From Chrysomallon squamiferum (Eukaryota; Mollusca; Gastropoda; Neomphalida; Peltospiridae): a stretch of DNA of 64,000 nucleotides. The position numbers and the translations under genes are program-made. Of this stretch, positions 1 through 13,395 are shown one piece after another. The stretch is from positions 4,180,443-4,244,442 of the forward strand of contig CM022672.1 of the NCBI GenBank assembly GCA_012295275.1, in the 5' to 3' direction. The notes beneath the pieces were generated by a model. It worked only from the letters and a program-made list of their open reading frames with translations. It made no database searches and was not told where the DNA came from. The number at the start of each line of letters is the position of its first letter. Within the stretch, counting starts at the first letter, position 1.

Positions 1-1624
1 TTAAAACAACACAGCAGGTGATGGTGCTTTTTTGTAAAAGGAAGGATTTAAAAGAAAAGAAAAAAATACAACAGAATATAAGATCAGTTTGAATATGGTG
101 CAGACTTGTTGCAGATTTTCTTTCCTAAAATTTTCATTACAATATATATATATTTACATATAATAAACAAATACATTCAGTGTAGATAAAGTGTTAGTAA
201 ATAATTACTAGTGAAAATTTTACATGCTTAATCAATATTTTTTATTTGGATTAGTGTTTACATTTTCATACAATAACTGATAGGAAACACGAATGCAACA
301 AAACAGTAATAACAGATAACTAAAATAAAATAAACATATAAACAAACAAAAAATTAAATGAAATAAAATAAATTAAATAAATTCATAAAATAAAATAAAT
401 TTAAAGATTAAAAAATATAAATACGTATTTAGTATTTTCAAAATATATTTATTTATCATTAATTTAAAAAAAAATAATAATAAAAGTAAAAAAGAAACAA
501 ATTAATAAACAATTACACTATCAAAAATTAAATAAAAAAATTAAGATAATTTATTTAGAAACTGAAAATGAAGTGAAATCAAAACAACACTAGAAGCAGA
601 TAAAACTCAAAGTAGGATTATTTCTCATTATCTCTTGATAAAATAATCTCATTAAAGAAACAGTAAAAGTTAATCTTTCTAAAAATTATCAGGAAATAAA
701 AAAAAAAAAAAAATGAAATGAAATGAAATAATTAAACAAACAAAAAACCCTTCATTTTTTTTTTTTTTTTCTGGTTTCTTCAACATGATTAAGATTTTTG
801 TTTATGTTTAAATTTATTATTATTGTTATGGTTATTATTTTATTTATCTATCTGTTCAGTTTATGTTTTTTATTATTACTATTTTGTTTTTCTGTTTTGT
901 TTTGTTTTGTTGTGGTATTGTTTTTCCTTTTTTTTTCTTTGTGGGGGTGTTTTTTTAATTGTTTAAATTCTGAATATAAAATCTGGTGAAATAATAAAAG
1001 TATTACAAATATTTTATTATTTTAAATTGATAATATAAATTCAGTAATTAATATTTAAAAATACACAAACAAAATGAAATACATTTTAAAGAAAATTGTA
1101 ATAACAAAAAATCAATGTGATTTTTATGAATACTAAATAAAGCTAAATTTAAAAAAGCAAAAAAGTAAAAAAATATATATATATAAAATAATAAAAAATG
1201 TATGAATATAAGAGAATAAATAAAATATCCTAAACAAAACCAACAACATTTATTAATTTTTTAAATAATTAAATCAGAATGGACTGACAAGAAATATTTC
1301 AAATAACCAAGCTATGAGAAGTATACTACATACAGATACCTCAATCTAACATACCATTTGAGTTAAAATATGTTTAATAAAACTGCTAAGGAATACTGAT
1401 TTCAGTTATTTTCAATAATTTGTTTAATTTCATTTTACATTATTTTGAAACATGTAATAACACCTCTAGAACACAAAAAATAATTTTATATTGTTGCTTA
1501 TTTTATTTCAGACATTTTGTACTTGTGACATGAGTATGAATTTCACAGTAGACATTTTTTATCAACAGCTCCATCTCTTTAATGTCAGATAAGAGTAACA
1601 AGTTGGAACTGGAAATATTACACT

Positions 1625-1685
1625 GAGCTACCAACCAGGTTTGATCCTGTACTGAAGAGGCACAAGTTGAGCATTTTACTTACTG
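1625..1685. repeat. possible tRNA-derived SINE fragment
   Basis: The plus strand reads ggtttgatcctg at about 1653, which resembles an RNA polymerase III box B. The opposite strand of the adjoining bases reads tggtagctcagtg, which resembles box A. The two halves point in opposite directions, so this would be a rearranged or chance remnant rather than an intact element. Confidence 0.2.
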
Positions 1686-2222
1686 CAAAGCCACCAGTGA
1701 AAGATATTTCAGTTTTTATAACAAGTTTTTACAAGTTGCATTTCAACTTGACAGACAATTTAAACATGTGGCAACACCTGCTTCTGAAGATTTGAAAAAC
1801 ACAACAAAAAATTAACTGTTTGTGACAAGTGAAAATATGTCAATTTGTCCTGTCTTTTTTTTTTTCCCTGCCCATTTTAAACTTGAAGAGATATTTTTTT
1901 TCTTTAAAGTCTATTTTTGTTTTCTTTCGATATGCTTCAGATAAACCAAATTCTTTTCTTTCATTTTTAATAAATAAATAAATCAATTAAATAAATATAT
2001 TTAACTTTCTTTTGTTATGTGCAAATTTTTTTTTTTTCCCTTTTTTTTGAAATTAGGGCTTTATTTATTATTTATACATAAAAAAATATATTTATTTTTA
2101 TTATTACAATTTTCTTTAAAATTTATATCTTGTGTTGACAATTATTTTTATTATAATTTTTTTTTTTAAAGTATTTGTTTTATTACTGTTATTATTATTA
2201 TAACTTTCACATAATTTTATTT

Positions 2223-2223
<1 letters not shown>

Positions 2224-2253
<30 letters not shown>
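2224..2253. repeat. (CA)n microsatellite
   Basis: A perfect run of 15 CA dinucleotides, about 130 bp beyond the donor side of the cN-II exon. On the transcript strand it would be a UG repeat. Confidence 0.95.
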
Positions 2254-2254
<1 letters not shown>

Positions 2255-2384
2255 CAAACAACATACTCTTCCACATTTGTTTTTCATTGACATCTCTTTT
2301 GCCCCATAGAGTTTACAACTAAAACTAACCCGTGTGTTTATTTTCATGTTTCTGATCTAGTGTATGCAAGAAGAGAGTTTTTAC

Positions 2385-2473
2385 CTGGTAACTCGTACAA
2401 GGTGTTGAAGATTCGGAATCTGCTGTCGCTCAGGTGAACAAACTTGTTCGGATACAGAACATGAATCTCTTTT
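2385..2473 (-). CDS. cN-II (cytosolic purine 5'-nucleotidase) exon, third visible
   Basis: This 89-bp internal exon encodes 29 full codons plus one leading and one trailing base. It reads KEIHVLYPNKFVHL followed by SDSRFRIFNTLYELP. The YPNKF and NTL(Y/F)xLP blocks match cytosolic purine 5'-nucleotidase (NT5C2 / cN-II), where YPNKF..NTLFNLPE follows the HGF segment. The family dephosphorylates IMP and GMP in the cytosol with a HAD-type aspartate. A TTTTCAG acceptor precedes the exon and GTAAAA follows it on the minus strand. The first base completes a Gly codon started by the exon at 51662-51757 (GG+A), and the last base would start the Glu codon usual in the family. The GC-richer composition stands out from the flanks. 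The catalytic residues are not in this exon. Confidence 0.85.
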
Positions 2474-2619
2474 CTGAAAATATAAAAATAAAATAAATAA
2501 TACAAATTTAAAACAAAAATCAATTCGGACACAGGTAAGATGTGGCTAGGTAGATGTAATATTCTCACATTATAACTGTTGTCTGAATGGTCTTATTACT
2601 CACTTTTCAATGATTGCTA

Positions 2620-4050
2620 GTCCGTGATAATTTATGGTAAATTCTTACTGATGTAATTATGGTAGTAATTGTGGTGAAGACAATTGTTGTGATGGTAACA
2701 ATGAAGGTTCTGGTGGTAATAATGATGGCTATAAAGATAATTTCTGGTTGTTTTATTGATAAAGATTTCAAAAATTGTAGTTGCTGTTGTAATGATAAAT
2801 TATGGTGGTGACTGTAGTTATAAAAATAATTTCTAGTGGTGCTTATGGTGATAAAGATAAGTTGTGATGGCAGGAATTACACAGGAAGTGGTAGTAGTTG
2901 TGGTTTTGTGAGATGATAATTTAAAACAGTGGTAACAATGACTGTGGAAATTCTGAACTGATGCTGACAGCAGAGATTATTCTGAAGATTGTTACTGAAC
3001 AAAGTGCACGTAACTTCTACCTGTACTTCTGTGTAGGTGAAAACTTCAAAACTAAAACTGAGTAGTTTTATAAATGTTCTAAAGTCAAATCTTGGTGGAT
3101 ATTTCAAAACACAAAACAGTCCAGTGTGAGGAACTTCATCATTAGCCCATACTCAAATCTATCTGAGTATTTCAAAACTCATAAAAATTCAGGCCGAGTT
3201 ATTTGACCTGTACTCAAATCTGAATGAACATTACTCAAATTCATCTTACTACAGGAGTGTCACAACTGTGTATACTCAACGAGAAAAAAAGTATATAAAA
3301 AAAAAATCCATTAAATAAAAAACAAAAAAATTAAAAATCAACCAACAGGATTCATCTCTGAAGGTTGTTATTCTAATTACATAAATTTATTTTTCACTTC
3401 TGGCTTCAATCCAGATCAACATCCTTCGAGTTATTATTTAACAAAGCTCGCCATACACCTCCACTTGGCCAAACTCCTCCAAAAACCCATCCCAGCTGAT
3501 CTGTGCTATTTCCTCCCCCAATTCCAGAGCATCTCATTGTTTATTTGCTAGCTTGTTTTTGGCAAATGCCAGAACAAGCAACAGTGCTGTGTGTTTCTGA
3601 TCTGATTCAGTTGTCACTTTGATAAGGATGGGTTGTGTTTTTAAGGGAAGATGCCAAGTGGCAGAAAAAAAGAGACAAATTAAAAAAAAAAAAAAAAAAT
3701 AAAAAGATAAATATGTATTCTGGCTAACACATTCAATAGCATAGTGTAATCATCATTAGTTATGTTAATAAAGTTTGATTATCTTCCAGTCATTTGTTAA
3801 AATAAAAAGCGCATGGGAAAATTACAGGATGCCACATTGCTGTTTTTTGTTCTGATTAAATCTGGTTTGCATTAATTTATAACGATATATTAAATTTCTC
3901 CAGACAGACACACAGACAAACCACACACAGACATAGACGGATGCAGATATTTTATCCAGAAAATTTTCTATCATTATAAAGAGATAGAAAAAACAAATAT
4001 TTCATAAACAAAATGGTTTGTGCTGCCATGCTATGATACGTTTAAAAGAA
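2620..4050. other. intronic DNA, no recognised feature
   Basis: Positions 2640-2870 contain a degenerate ggtggtaat/gatgg triplet-like texture. The block 3420-3660 is less AT-rich and looks unique, but has no convincing frame or splice pair. A short run of cacaca/gaca occurs at 3900-3945. Nothing else is seen. Confidence 0.4.
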
Positions 4051-4055
4051 ACAGA

Positions 4056-4400
4056 CGTAGTAGTAATGATAGTAGTATCATAATAGTAACAGTGGTTGTA
4101 ATACCAGTAGCAGCAATATTAGCAATAATAATAGTAGCAATATTAGCAATAATAATAGTAATGATGTTTGTAATGGTTGTAGCAGTAGTGGTAGTGATGT
4201 GGTGGTAGTTGTAGTAGTAGTAATACGAGAAATGGGTAGTAGCAGAAACAGTAAGAATATTAGTTGTAATGATAGCTGCAGCAGTAGTAGTAGTAGTAGT
4301 AGTAGCAGTAGCAGTAGCAGTAGTAGTAGTAGTAGCAGTAACAGTAGTAGTATTAGTAGAAGTAGTAGTAGTTATGATGATGATGCTAGTAGTGTTAGTT
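4056..4400. repeat. degenerate (AGT)n / (AGC)n trinucleotide array
   Basis: The tract is built of agt, agc and aat triplets with interruptions; the purest part is about 4280-4345. The long Ser- or Thr-rich frames on both strands here are translations of the repeat. Confidence 0.9.
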
Positions 4401-4459
4401 ACAGAAAGCATGAAGAGGAAAACAAGCAAAGAAGTGAAGTGACAGGAGAGCCCTAGGGA

Positions 4460-5960
4460 CTGACTGTTTCATCTCAGACAAATACCTGCCACACAGAATC
4501 TCTACATCTGGCAACAAGCCAACCTCCACTGACACCCGCCTCATTGTTCCCACCTGAAACCCATCAGGAAGTGACCTCTGACATATATTTACCTTTGACC
4601 CCAGGAAGCAGAACCTGCTTGAGGTTCTATTCCCAGAAGAACAGAGCTGCAGATGGTTTGGGATTAGATATAAGTAGAATTTGTTAAAGCTTCTTTTTTT
4701 TGTCTTATTTATGATGATGAAGAGAAACCAAAAAAAAGTTGAAGATGTGTTTTACTGATTCGAAGGATTTTGAATCTAGTTTTTCACTGCATCATCAACA
4801 TGGTTAATGACAATAAATAATTGAGAAAGGAAGCCATCAAACCTTCTCAAATTAGCAGAAAAGCAATCAGTTTAACTCAAACTATCATTATAAAAAAAAT
4901 ATATTTAAATTATTAAAAAGATTTAACTGTTAATAGTTGTTTAAAAAAAAATAATTTGAAATATGTTTTATTGGAAAAGGCATCTGAAATTTGGAAATAA
5001 TGGCTATTTCGTTCTCAACATTTTAAACATTTTTGCTGGTGATACTGACATGTTCAAATAACATGAAGCCAACATTCATTGATTCTGAATGTGCACATTG
5101 TGGATAAACTGTTATTTCAGATAGGAAATGAAGGGTGAATTAAAGGAAACATAGGAATTAGGAATTAATTCTATTTGATATATTTAAAAACTGATGTGGT
5201 TTTCATTGGGGAGGTATTTTTTTTTTTTCAACATTTAGAAATTGTTTATTTTTATTACATTATTTTGCCATATCATGTTGTTATCCATTTTATTTTATTT
5301 TAAAAAAGAGTAAAAGATTAAAATCAGAAGAAGAAAAAAATAAAAAAGAAGAAGAGAAATTTATCATCATCATCAAATATCACTGACTGATGTAAATGAT
5401 ATTTTCTTCTGATTGACTGTAAGGATTCTGATTTAATTTTAATTTTTAATTTTTAATTTTTTTTACAAAATCTAAAAAACAAATATGTAATAATAAAAAA
5501 ATAATAAATGAGCTAAATTAATTTCAATATTAATATTAAAACAGCAAAAATCATGAAGACAATTTTACATCCGAGTATTGATTTTGCAGAGAAATATAAC
5601 AATCATAGTAATCTTGAATTAAACAAAAAGTATGTGAAATTGAAACTTTAAAAATGAGTGGCTGAAAAGAAACCAAATAAATACTCAATTTAATCACGAG
5701 ATAAAATATGAAATAAAAAAATAAAAAAACAAAAATCTTAGGATGTGCTCCAAAACAGAGATCGTGTGTTATTTGTTTTATATTTGGAAAATGAAAGTTC
5801 CAAGCAATTAACTAAGTGCTAAATGACAGAAAGTCATTTAGGAAATCAAAAACACGTGCAGTTTTAGTTACACTAGCAAAAATAAAAATAAACAGATGAA
5901 GATGAAGAAGTAAGAATGAAACAGATATTAAAAATAAATGAAAAACAAGAAGAAGTAAAG
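4460..5960. other. intronic DNA, no recognised feature
   Basis: This contains a short less AT-rich block at 4440-4660 and then AT-rich DNA with A- and T-runs. I see no gene or structured repeat. Confidence 0.4.
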
Positions 5961-5975
5961 GTAACAACAATAATA

Positions 5976-6395
5976 ACAATATCGATGATAATGATAATAA
6001 TAATAATAATAATAAAAATTGAGATCAGTAACAATAGTAATAATTATGATGATGATGATAACAATATTACTACTAATAAAAAAATAATAATAATAAAATT
6101 AATAATAATAATAATAAAATTACTGTACATGCAAGAACACAGAGGTCCACTGTAAGATGTACTTTTACTGCATTTGATACAATTACTATTACAATTTTAT
6201 ATCATTAATTTAGTTCTTATTATTCCTCTTATTATTATTGTTATTCATTTTATTATTTTATTAGTAAAAGTATTATTAGGCATACTAATATTATTATTAT
6301 TACACATTTAATATTATTGTTGATATTATTACAACAATTATCACTATTACTGCTACAACTACAACTACTGTTACTATTATTATTAAAATAAATAC
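5976..6395. repeat. (AAT)n / (ATT)n degenerate triplet region
   Basis: Positions 5976-6118 are rich in aat/ata triplets and 6190-6390 in att triplets with act interruptions. No coding potential beyond the repeat. Confidence 0.85.
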
Positions 6396-7035
6396 AGGTA
6401 TATCATGAAAACAAACAGAAAAAAAGAAGAAAAACTAAAAAACTATTAAAAACATCACTCATGTCAGATAAAAACCTAAAAAGACAGCTACTACTTTTAT
6501 TACTATTATTAATAAATGATTTAAAAAAAACACAAATATATAACAGATAAATTAATATACAAATAAACTTGTGGTGGTATCTTTTTTCTTTTTCCTTTTT
6601 TATTTATTTTCTTCTTCTTCTTTCTTTCTTTCATCTTCTTTTTCTTTTTTTCTTTTTTTCACACCTAAATATATTAACTAAGCTGATGGAATATTAAACT
6701 TCAAAAAAAAGAAAAAAAAAAAAAGTTATCACATCTGCTTCTATTGCACACATGGGCAACATCTGAGAAAGAAAGATTTGAACTAAATTGTGGATACGAT
6801 TCTATTTGTTATATTGTGTATTTGCTTGCCTAAGAACCTGGAAAAGATGGCTTTATTAATATATTTAGATCATGAACGTTGCCAATGACTTATGCACTGA
6901 AAATAGTAAGTTTGAAAAAACAGAAAGTTTTTAGATGTGAGAGAGACAAAAAAAGAAATATTGAAAGACAGAGAAAGAAAGAGAATGGAGTGGAATCTGA
7001 AGTGTGCCCATGCACCAGTAAGTATAATGTGAATA

Positions 7036-7198
7036 ATCAGAGACAGACAGTCAGACAGACAGACATACAGAGAGAAAGAGAGAGAGAAACATTACTTTTT
7101 GTGTATGTTAATGTAGATCTGTATGTGTTTGTGTATATATAAATAAATCTATATTTATCTAGACATACACACACACACACATATATACAGACATTCAG

Positions 7199-7234
<36 letters not shown>

Positions 7235-7235
7235 G
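7036..7235. repeat. compound GACA / GA / CA / TA microsatellites
   Basis: gaca units run at 7041-7070, ga units at 7071-7088, ca units at 7165-7182 and 7199-7228, with short tata links. The predicted cysteine-valine-rich peptide on the minus strand is a repeat translation. Confidence 0.9.
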
Positions 7236-7604
7236 TTTCTATATGTGGTGTGATTATACATACGTAACTACATGGAATCAGTCACTCAATATATTTACTG
7301 AAAAATGTCTGAATTAGTCTCTGAACAATTCACACACAGATGATGATGTGTCACTGGTTTTGACTCTGTAATAAAATTAACTATTAAAGTGGACAGTGGG
7401 TATTGATCTCACATTCATTCACACCACAGATGATGCTGCAGCACCGACGTGAACTGCATTGTAGTGTGAGATGAAGAAGTGATGAAGACGATGCAGGTGT
7501 GAGAAGTAAATTCCACATCAGTGAGCAGAAGTGTGCCAGAGATCCTGTCAGAAGAAAACACTCGAAACACAAGTATTCTCTTTTACTCCACTGAGTACAG
7601 ACAG

Positions 7605-7608
<4 letters not shown>

Positions 7609-7662
<54 letters not shown>

Positions 7663-7735
7663 TCAGACAGAGAGAGACAGATAGAGAAAGAGAGACAGAG
7701 AGAGAGACAGAAAGAGAGTTTGAGAGAGAAAAAAA
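7609..7735. repeat. (GA)n microsatellite with GACA tail
   Basis: Pure ga runs from about 7609 to 7658, followed by an imperfect tail of gaca and gaaa units. Confidence 0.95.
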
Positions 7736-8798
7736 GAAACTGAAAGCAAAGAGTGAGGGAAAGTGTGAGCAAAGAGAAAAAAGAGAAAAATAAATAATTC
7801 TCACAGTGAATACAGATGAAACATTTTTGCCAAATAAAACCTATTGTATATAAAAGACAAAATAATATTGAGAAAAACTGGGAGGGGGTCTTTTATTTTC
7901 TTATTTTCTTCTTCTTTTCTTTTGCTTTTTTTTTTTTTTTTTTTTTTTTGAAAGAGAGAGACAGAAAGAGAAACAAAGAGAAACTGAAACAGAGAGAACA
8001 GAATGGTTCAAAATGATGATTGCTTATAATAAAATATTTAAAGAATATATTAATTAAATACAAATCATTTATTCAGCATAATAGATACTTCCTTACAAAA
8101 CAATAATAATAAAAAATAAATTATAAAAGAGCCTTTCTTCCAAACTCACATTGTTGAGTGAAAACTTTAATCAGAGGAACAGTCAACAAGTTTCTTTTAC
8201 ATGTCTTCTCAGAGTCATAGCATGCTTGTCGTGGGTCAACGTTTATGAGAAATTCAAATGCAGACATCTTAAAAATGTAGCAAATGTATCCAATTCAAAA
8301 ATGAAACACATATGGAAAATATTATTTTTTTCTTTCTTTAAAATATTTGTCTTTCTATCAGATTGTTTTGTATTTTTAATTTTTTTCCTTTTCGGGGGTT
8401 TTTTGTACTTTTTTTTTATCAGGAATTTGGAAAAAAAAAAAAAAGGTTTAAAGTTGTAAATCAGATGATGATTCTAGAAACCGTTGCTTTTCGTACATTT
8501 CTGTTACACGTAAATGAGTGAAATTTAAAATTCTTGTACCAAGGCACCTTCCACAAATTTACATGTTTCTTCCCTCCCCCCCCTTCACTTCGTGTGATTT
8601 ATGTGGTTCCTACCCTACACACACCATCTCTTGACAGATGATAAATAATCCACTTCACAGAGTCTGCAGTGTAGAATATCTTTTACAATAAATCTTAAAT
8701 TTACAATGTGTTTTATAACTTCCATATCCACATGTATTTTTTTCATACATAATATTCATGCACAGTGTACAGATTCAGACAGAATCATGTGGTGCATG

Positions 8799-8801
<3 letters not shown>

Positions 8802-8840
<39 letters not shown>

Positions 8841-9148
8841 TGCAGACACAAAAACACACATACAGTCATTGCTGTTATTATATTTTATTATTACTTTTAC
8901 TACAACTATGCCACCACCACTATTAATGCTAAAACTGCTACTACCACCATTACGACTATTTAATTTTACTACTACTGCTACAACTGCTGCTACTGCTACC
9001 ATGACTATTATGACTACTGGTACTAGTTACTCAACTACCATACTACTTCTACTACTATTATAATTATTACAACTAGAACTACCACAAGTACAACAAAAAT
9101 TACTACTACCACTACCATACCACTACTACTATTATCATTATTATTATC

Positions 9149-9180
<32 letters not shown>
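8802..9180. repeat. (CA)n followed by degenerate (ACT)n/(ATT)n array
   Basis: A (CA)n run at 8802-8838 is followed after a short link by a tract of act, acc and att triplets to about 9180. The threonine-rich frame across it is spurious. Confidence 0.9.
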
Positions 9181-9663
9181 AAACCCCTTTACAAAACATA
9201 CATCAAATAAAGATTTTTTTTTTTTTACATTAACTTCTTTTCTTGTCTTATACAAGTGGCTACTATTAATTTATTTGAAAGGAGGTAACATCTCACTTCA
9301 TCCTATTTGCGATGAAATAAACACAGCACACCTGTCCCAGGTAATCAGTTCGTCTACTTACCTGTGTTTTAAAATCTTTTGCCAGGTAATTACAGTGTCG
9401 GGGCAGGGAATGTAAACGAAGTCGGTGGAAGACATACACAAAGGAAGCGAGGAATTAACAAAGTTTTCACTTCAAACTCAGCTCTTAATTAGCTTTAAAT
9501 CAAATTATTAATAAATTAAAATGGGAAAGGCTGATAACCTAATTTTTCTTTTGTTTATTAAATGGAGGTGTGTGTGTGTGTCTGTCTGTCTGTCAGTCTC
9601 TTTTCTTTATTTGGAAGATTTTGTAAATAAAGTTGAAAGAGTTGTTAGAAACAGATAGGAAAT

Positions 9664-9895
9664 TTGGTTTTCAGACTAAATAATAATGATGATAATAATA
9701 ATAAATATATAAAAAAAAAAATTAAATTAGAAGAAGAAGAAGAGGAAGAAGGAGAAGGAGAAGAAGAAGAAGAAGAAGAAGAAGAAGAAAAAGAAGAAGA
9801 AGAAGAAGAAGAAGAAGAAGAAGAAGAAGAAGAAGAAGGAGGAGAAGAAGAAGAAGAAGGAGAAGAAGATGTAGAAAAAAAAAGAAGATAAAATA
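9664..9895. repeat. (GAA)n microsatellite
   Basis: A gaa-dominated array with gga interruptions at 9730-9870, flanked by aat units. Its poly-Glu and poly-Phe frames are repeat translations. Long GAA tracts can adopt triplex DNA; here it lies within a transcribed intron. Confidence 0.95.
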
Positions 9896-10504
9896 ATAAT
9901 AATAATAAAATAAATTAATAAATCAACCAAAACAAACTAAGATGATGTTAGGAAGATCATCTTAACAATAATAACCAAAAATAACTAAAATTAACTACAC
10001 CAAATCTTTCAAAATCATAATTCTTATCAAGCCACGTACACCTAATACCAGTCAAACAAACTCCGATACTACCATCTACACAACATCCTGTGATTAACCC
10101 TTGACAAACGTCTTCTGAACTCAACTTAATCTGCAGTCACAGAGAGAAAAACCTGCTCTGAGATTAGTAACTAGTCACTTCCAACATGGAGTACATCCTG
10201 CTGTCAGCTAATCTGAGTGTCAGCATTGTTAAAATTAACAATTATCACAACGTCGACATCCTCAGGTAGGTAGGTGTTGCTGCATTTCCTGCTTAGCAGA
10301 CATCTTGTATTCATTAGGATGTTTACAAGGTGTAAGATTAAGAACTAAAAATAATTTCTTTTATTATTTTGTATTATATTTTTTTTTTTGTGTGTGTTTC
10401 TGTGTTTGTATATGTACATGTGTGTGTGTGTTAAAACAAATAAATGCTGAAAATAACTTTGATTTTGAGGTAAGAAACCAGTTTTATAAAATCTAAAAAA
10501 TTAG

Positions 10505-10578
10505 TTTTTATTATTATTATTATTACTACTACTACTACTACTACTACTATTGTGATCATTATTATTATTATTTTTTTT
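10505..10578. repeat. (TTA)n / (CTA)n microsatellite
   Basis: Consecutive att, act and att triplets, nearly uninterrupted. Confidence 0.9.
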
Positions 10579-10579
10579 T

Positions 10580-12900
10580 AATTTTATTCTATTTCTTTTG
10601 TTGTTTGTCTTTTGTTTTTTCCTTCTCCAGTTTCCTTTCTTTTGTTTATTATTAGGAATATAATATCTGATTACAGTTAATTTAACACAAGTTTGATAAA
10701 CTGCTAAAAAAAAAAAAGCAGTCAGGTAGGTAGATTAAAAGACATCTTTGCACCTAGATTCTGTAAAACATTCATTTTAAAAACTTCATTTTTGCTAAAT
10801 CAATGTCAATTTTTTCTTAAAAAGTAAACAAGCAGATTCATACAGATTTTGTAAAAATAAAAAATAAACCCAAACTCCAATGTTATCTGTGTTTTAGATT
10901 TTTTTAAAGAAAACATAAAAATATTAATTGATATTATCTCTATTATTTCAAATATTTGTCAATAATAATAATGCTTTGAAAACGTGTTTTTAAAAAGATC
11001 ATGCAGTTTAAAAAACAAAACAGCAAAAACAATTAGTGCTACAATAGAATACTGTTCTTTGAAGATCAAAACTGGGTTTTTTGTTCATGTGTGGCTTCTG
11101 AAAACTGAAAAAAAGCATTATCAATTAATTGATGCTGTCATTCAAATTCAAAGTATTTGTCAAAAAAAAAAATATTTTTAAAACTGCAAACTAAGTTTTT
11201 CTCGTTTTTTTATCTCTGTCTCTCTTTTTCAAACCCATAACGGACAATAAGAAGATAAAGGTGAAAGCTGTTTTGTTTTTTGTTTAGAAAAATAAAAACT
11301 TACGTCAATTAACTGATATTATCATATACATTTTAAACATTTGTCAACCAAAGAATCTAAAAAAGTTGTTTTCAAAAGTCAAAACTGCAAATCAAAATTC
11401 TGAAAAGATGATAACAAAATTTAGATACTGTTTTCTTAAAGGTAAAAAAATTTTGATTTCGTATTTTGCAGAAAAAAACAAAACAATTGTCAATTAACTT
11501 ATACTGCTGTCACTGGCATTTCAAACATCTTTCTGTTAAAACAGCAAAAATGTTTTTTCAGATTGAACAAAAGAAAAGTATCTAAAAAAAAAAAATAAAA
11601 AAAAAAAAAAAAAAAATTCTTTTTATTAAAGGTAACGATACCAGTATTTATATACAGATATATATATATTCTTGAATAAAAAGAAGAAAAAAAATTATAT
11701 ATATAAAATTGTTCCTATAATTAAAATAAAAAGTGCATGTAAAAGTTTAATAAACAATGGTAAAAAAGTATTTTTCATATTACTGTAAGATTTGTAAAAA
11801 ATAAAATAAAGTTTTTATTTACTAATATCAATCTCACACTTTTAGCACTTGTCAATAAATATAAACAAAAATATATTTTTTTTAAAAGTGAAAGATAAAA
11901 AACAAAATATATACTTCAAAAAATATAAGATACAATGTCCAATTTTATAATCATCTAAATTATGTACAGTTAATACCAACATCAACAACAACAGTAATAT
12001 AAATATATAAATAAATAAATAAATTTAAACAAATAAAAAAAAATTTAAAATAAGAGAAAATAAATAAATTAATAATAAAATTTCAAAAAAAACAAAACAA
12101 TTAATAATAAAATTTCAAAAAATAAATAAATAATAATAATAATTAATAAATAAATAAAATACAATAAATAAATAAAATGCAATAAAAATAAAAATAAATA
12201 AATGAAATTAAATAAAACTATTATTTATATTGGTTTGAAAAAACTGAAGTTGCTGAAATTCAAGTCTAAAATTTTCTTAAAAAATAAACATTTATTATTA
12301 CTATTTTGTTGTTTATTTAGATAAAAAAACAACACTTTTAATTATCGCTTCTCTAAACTAATCTATTAAGTGAAGTGATAATTTAAAAAAAAATTAAATA
12401 AAAAAAAATCTTTAAAATTATACATTTATATTATATGATTCTGAAAAACAATTATGAAAATTTAATAATAATAATAACATTAATGATGATGATAATAATA
12501 ATTGTTCTTTTAGTCAAAAAGGTAACAGAAAAAAAAGAAAAAGTATGATGAAGATGAAAAGCAGGAAAGAATAAAAATAAAATATAAAGAAGTAGGCAAA
12601 AAAAGAAAAAGAAAAAGAAAACAGTAAAAAGAATAAAACATCTGCTTCATTAACTGCTCCTCCATCTTTTTACTTTGAAGGTCAACTCTTTTTACAAAAG
12701 TTAAGTTAAAGAACCAGACAGAAACATTTTCACCATACTCTCTCTCTCTATCTCTTTTATTTTATTTTATTTTTTTTTAATGGAGGAACTACAGTTATTT
12801 TTGGCAGGGATGGAACCAAAGTGGATTTAAGACAGCAAAAAAAAAAAAAAAAAATACCCACACATTTTTCTCACCTACTATGTTTTGCATTATCGGGTGA
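10580..12900. other. AT-rich intronic DNA, no recognised feature
   Basis: Many A- and T-runs, with a short repeated phrase aataataaaatttcaaaa at 12069 and 12101. The weakly periodic phrase tcaattaactgatattatca recurs around 11120, 11310 and 11490, suggesting a very old, decayed repeat. No gene seen. Confidence 0.4.
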
Positions 12901-12920
12901 TTTGTTCAAGAAGCTCTTTC

Positions 12921-13050
12921 TACCTGTAATTACAGGTGTTCTGTTTTACCTATAGTTTAATTACAGGTGTTCTGTTTTACCTGGAGTTTAATTACAGGTG
13001 TTCTGTTTTACCTGCAGTTTAGTTACAGGTGTTCTGTACCTGCAGTGGTC
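12921..13050. repeat. 31-bp minisatellite carrying CAGGTG and TAATTA
   Basis: About four units of roughly 31 bp, each with attacaggtgttctgt followed by ttacctg. The first unit contains the 16-bp perfect palindrome ACCTGTAATTACAGGT at 12922-12937. Units differ by a few bases and the last is shortened. Confidence 0.85.
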
Positions 13051-13145
13051 AGACAAGACTAACACCACATGTCTGATTAGAGACTTTGAGAACAGATTAC
13101 ACCTGGCTCTAAATGTAATTATCACCTGTTTTTTTATTTAGTCAT

Positions 13146-13348
13146 GTTCAAAATACAATACAAATAAAAATAAAAAATGTTCAAAATACAATACAAATAA
13201 AAATAAATAAAAAATAAATAAATAAATAAATAAATAAAATGAAACTAAATAAAAATATAAATAAAATAAATATAAATAAACAAACAAATGAATAAATAAG
13301 CAAATAAATAAATAAATTAATTAATTAATTACTAATAATAATAATAAC

Positions 13349-13391
<43 letters not shown>
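13146..13391. repeat. 31-bp direct duplication, then (AAAT)n and (AAT)n
   Basis: A phrase beginning gttcaaaatacaatacaaat occurs twice in tandem (about 13146 and 13178). Aaat units follow to about 13330 and aat units to 13391. Confidence 0.85.

Positions 13392-13395
<4 letters not shown>

Larger units (their letters stand above)
1..2384 (-). other. intron downstream of the last visible cN-II exon
   Basis: This AT-rich stretch lies 3' of the exon at 2473-2385 in the direction of the host gene. It holds A- and T-runs and AAAT-type low-complexity DNA. I looked on the minus strand for the next exon expected from the family (the part that continues with a Glu-Thr-Tyr-Leu-Leu-like segment) and did not see it, so that exon should lie beyond position 1. 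Apart from the (CA)n tract and a SINE-like fragment listed separately, I see nothing else here. Confidence 0.55.

Noticed and set aside
4031-4456. Thr- and Ser-rich frames resembling mucin-like proteins
   Set aside because: Translations of the AGT/AGC triplet array on both strands.
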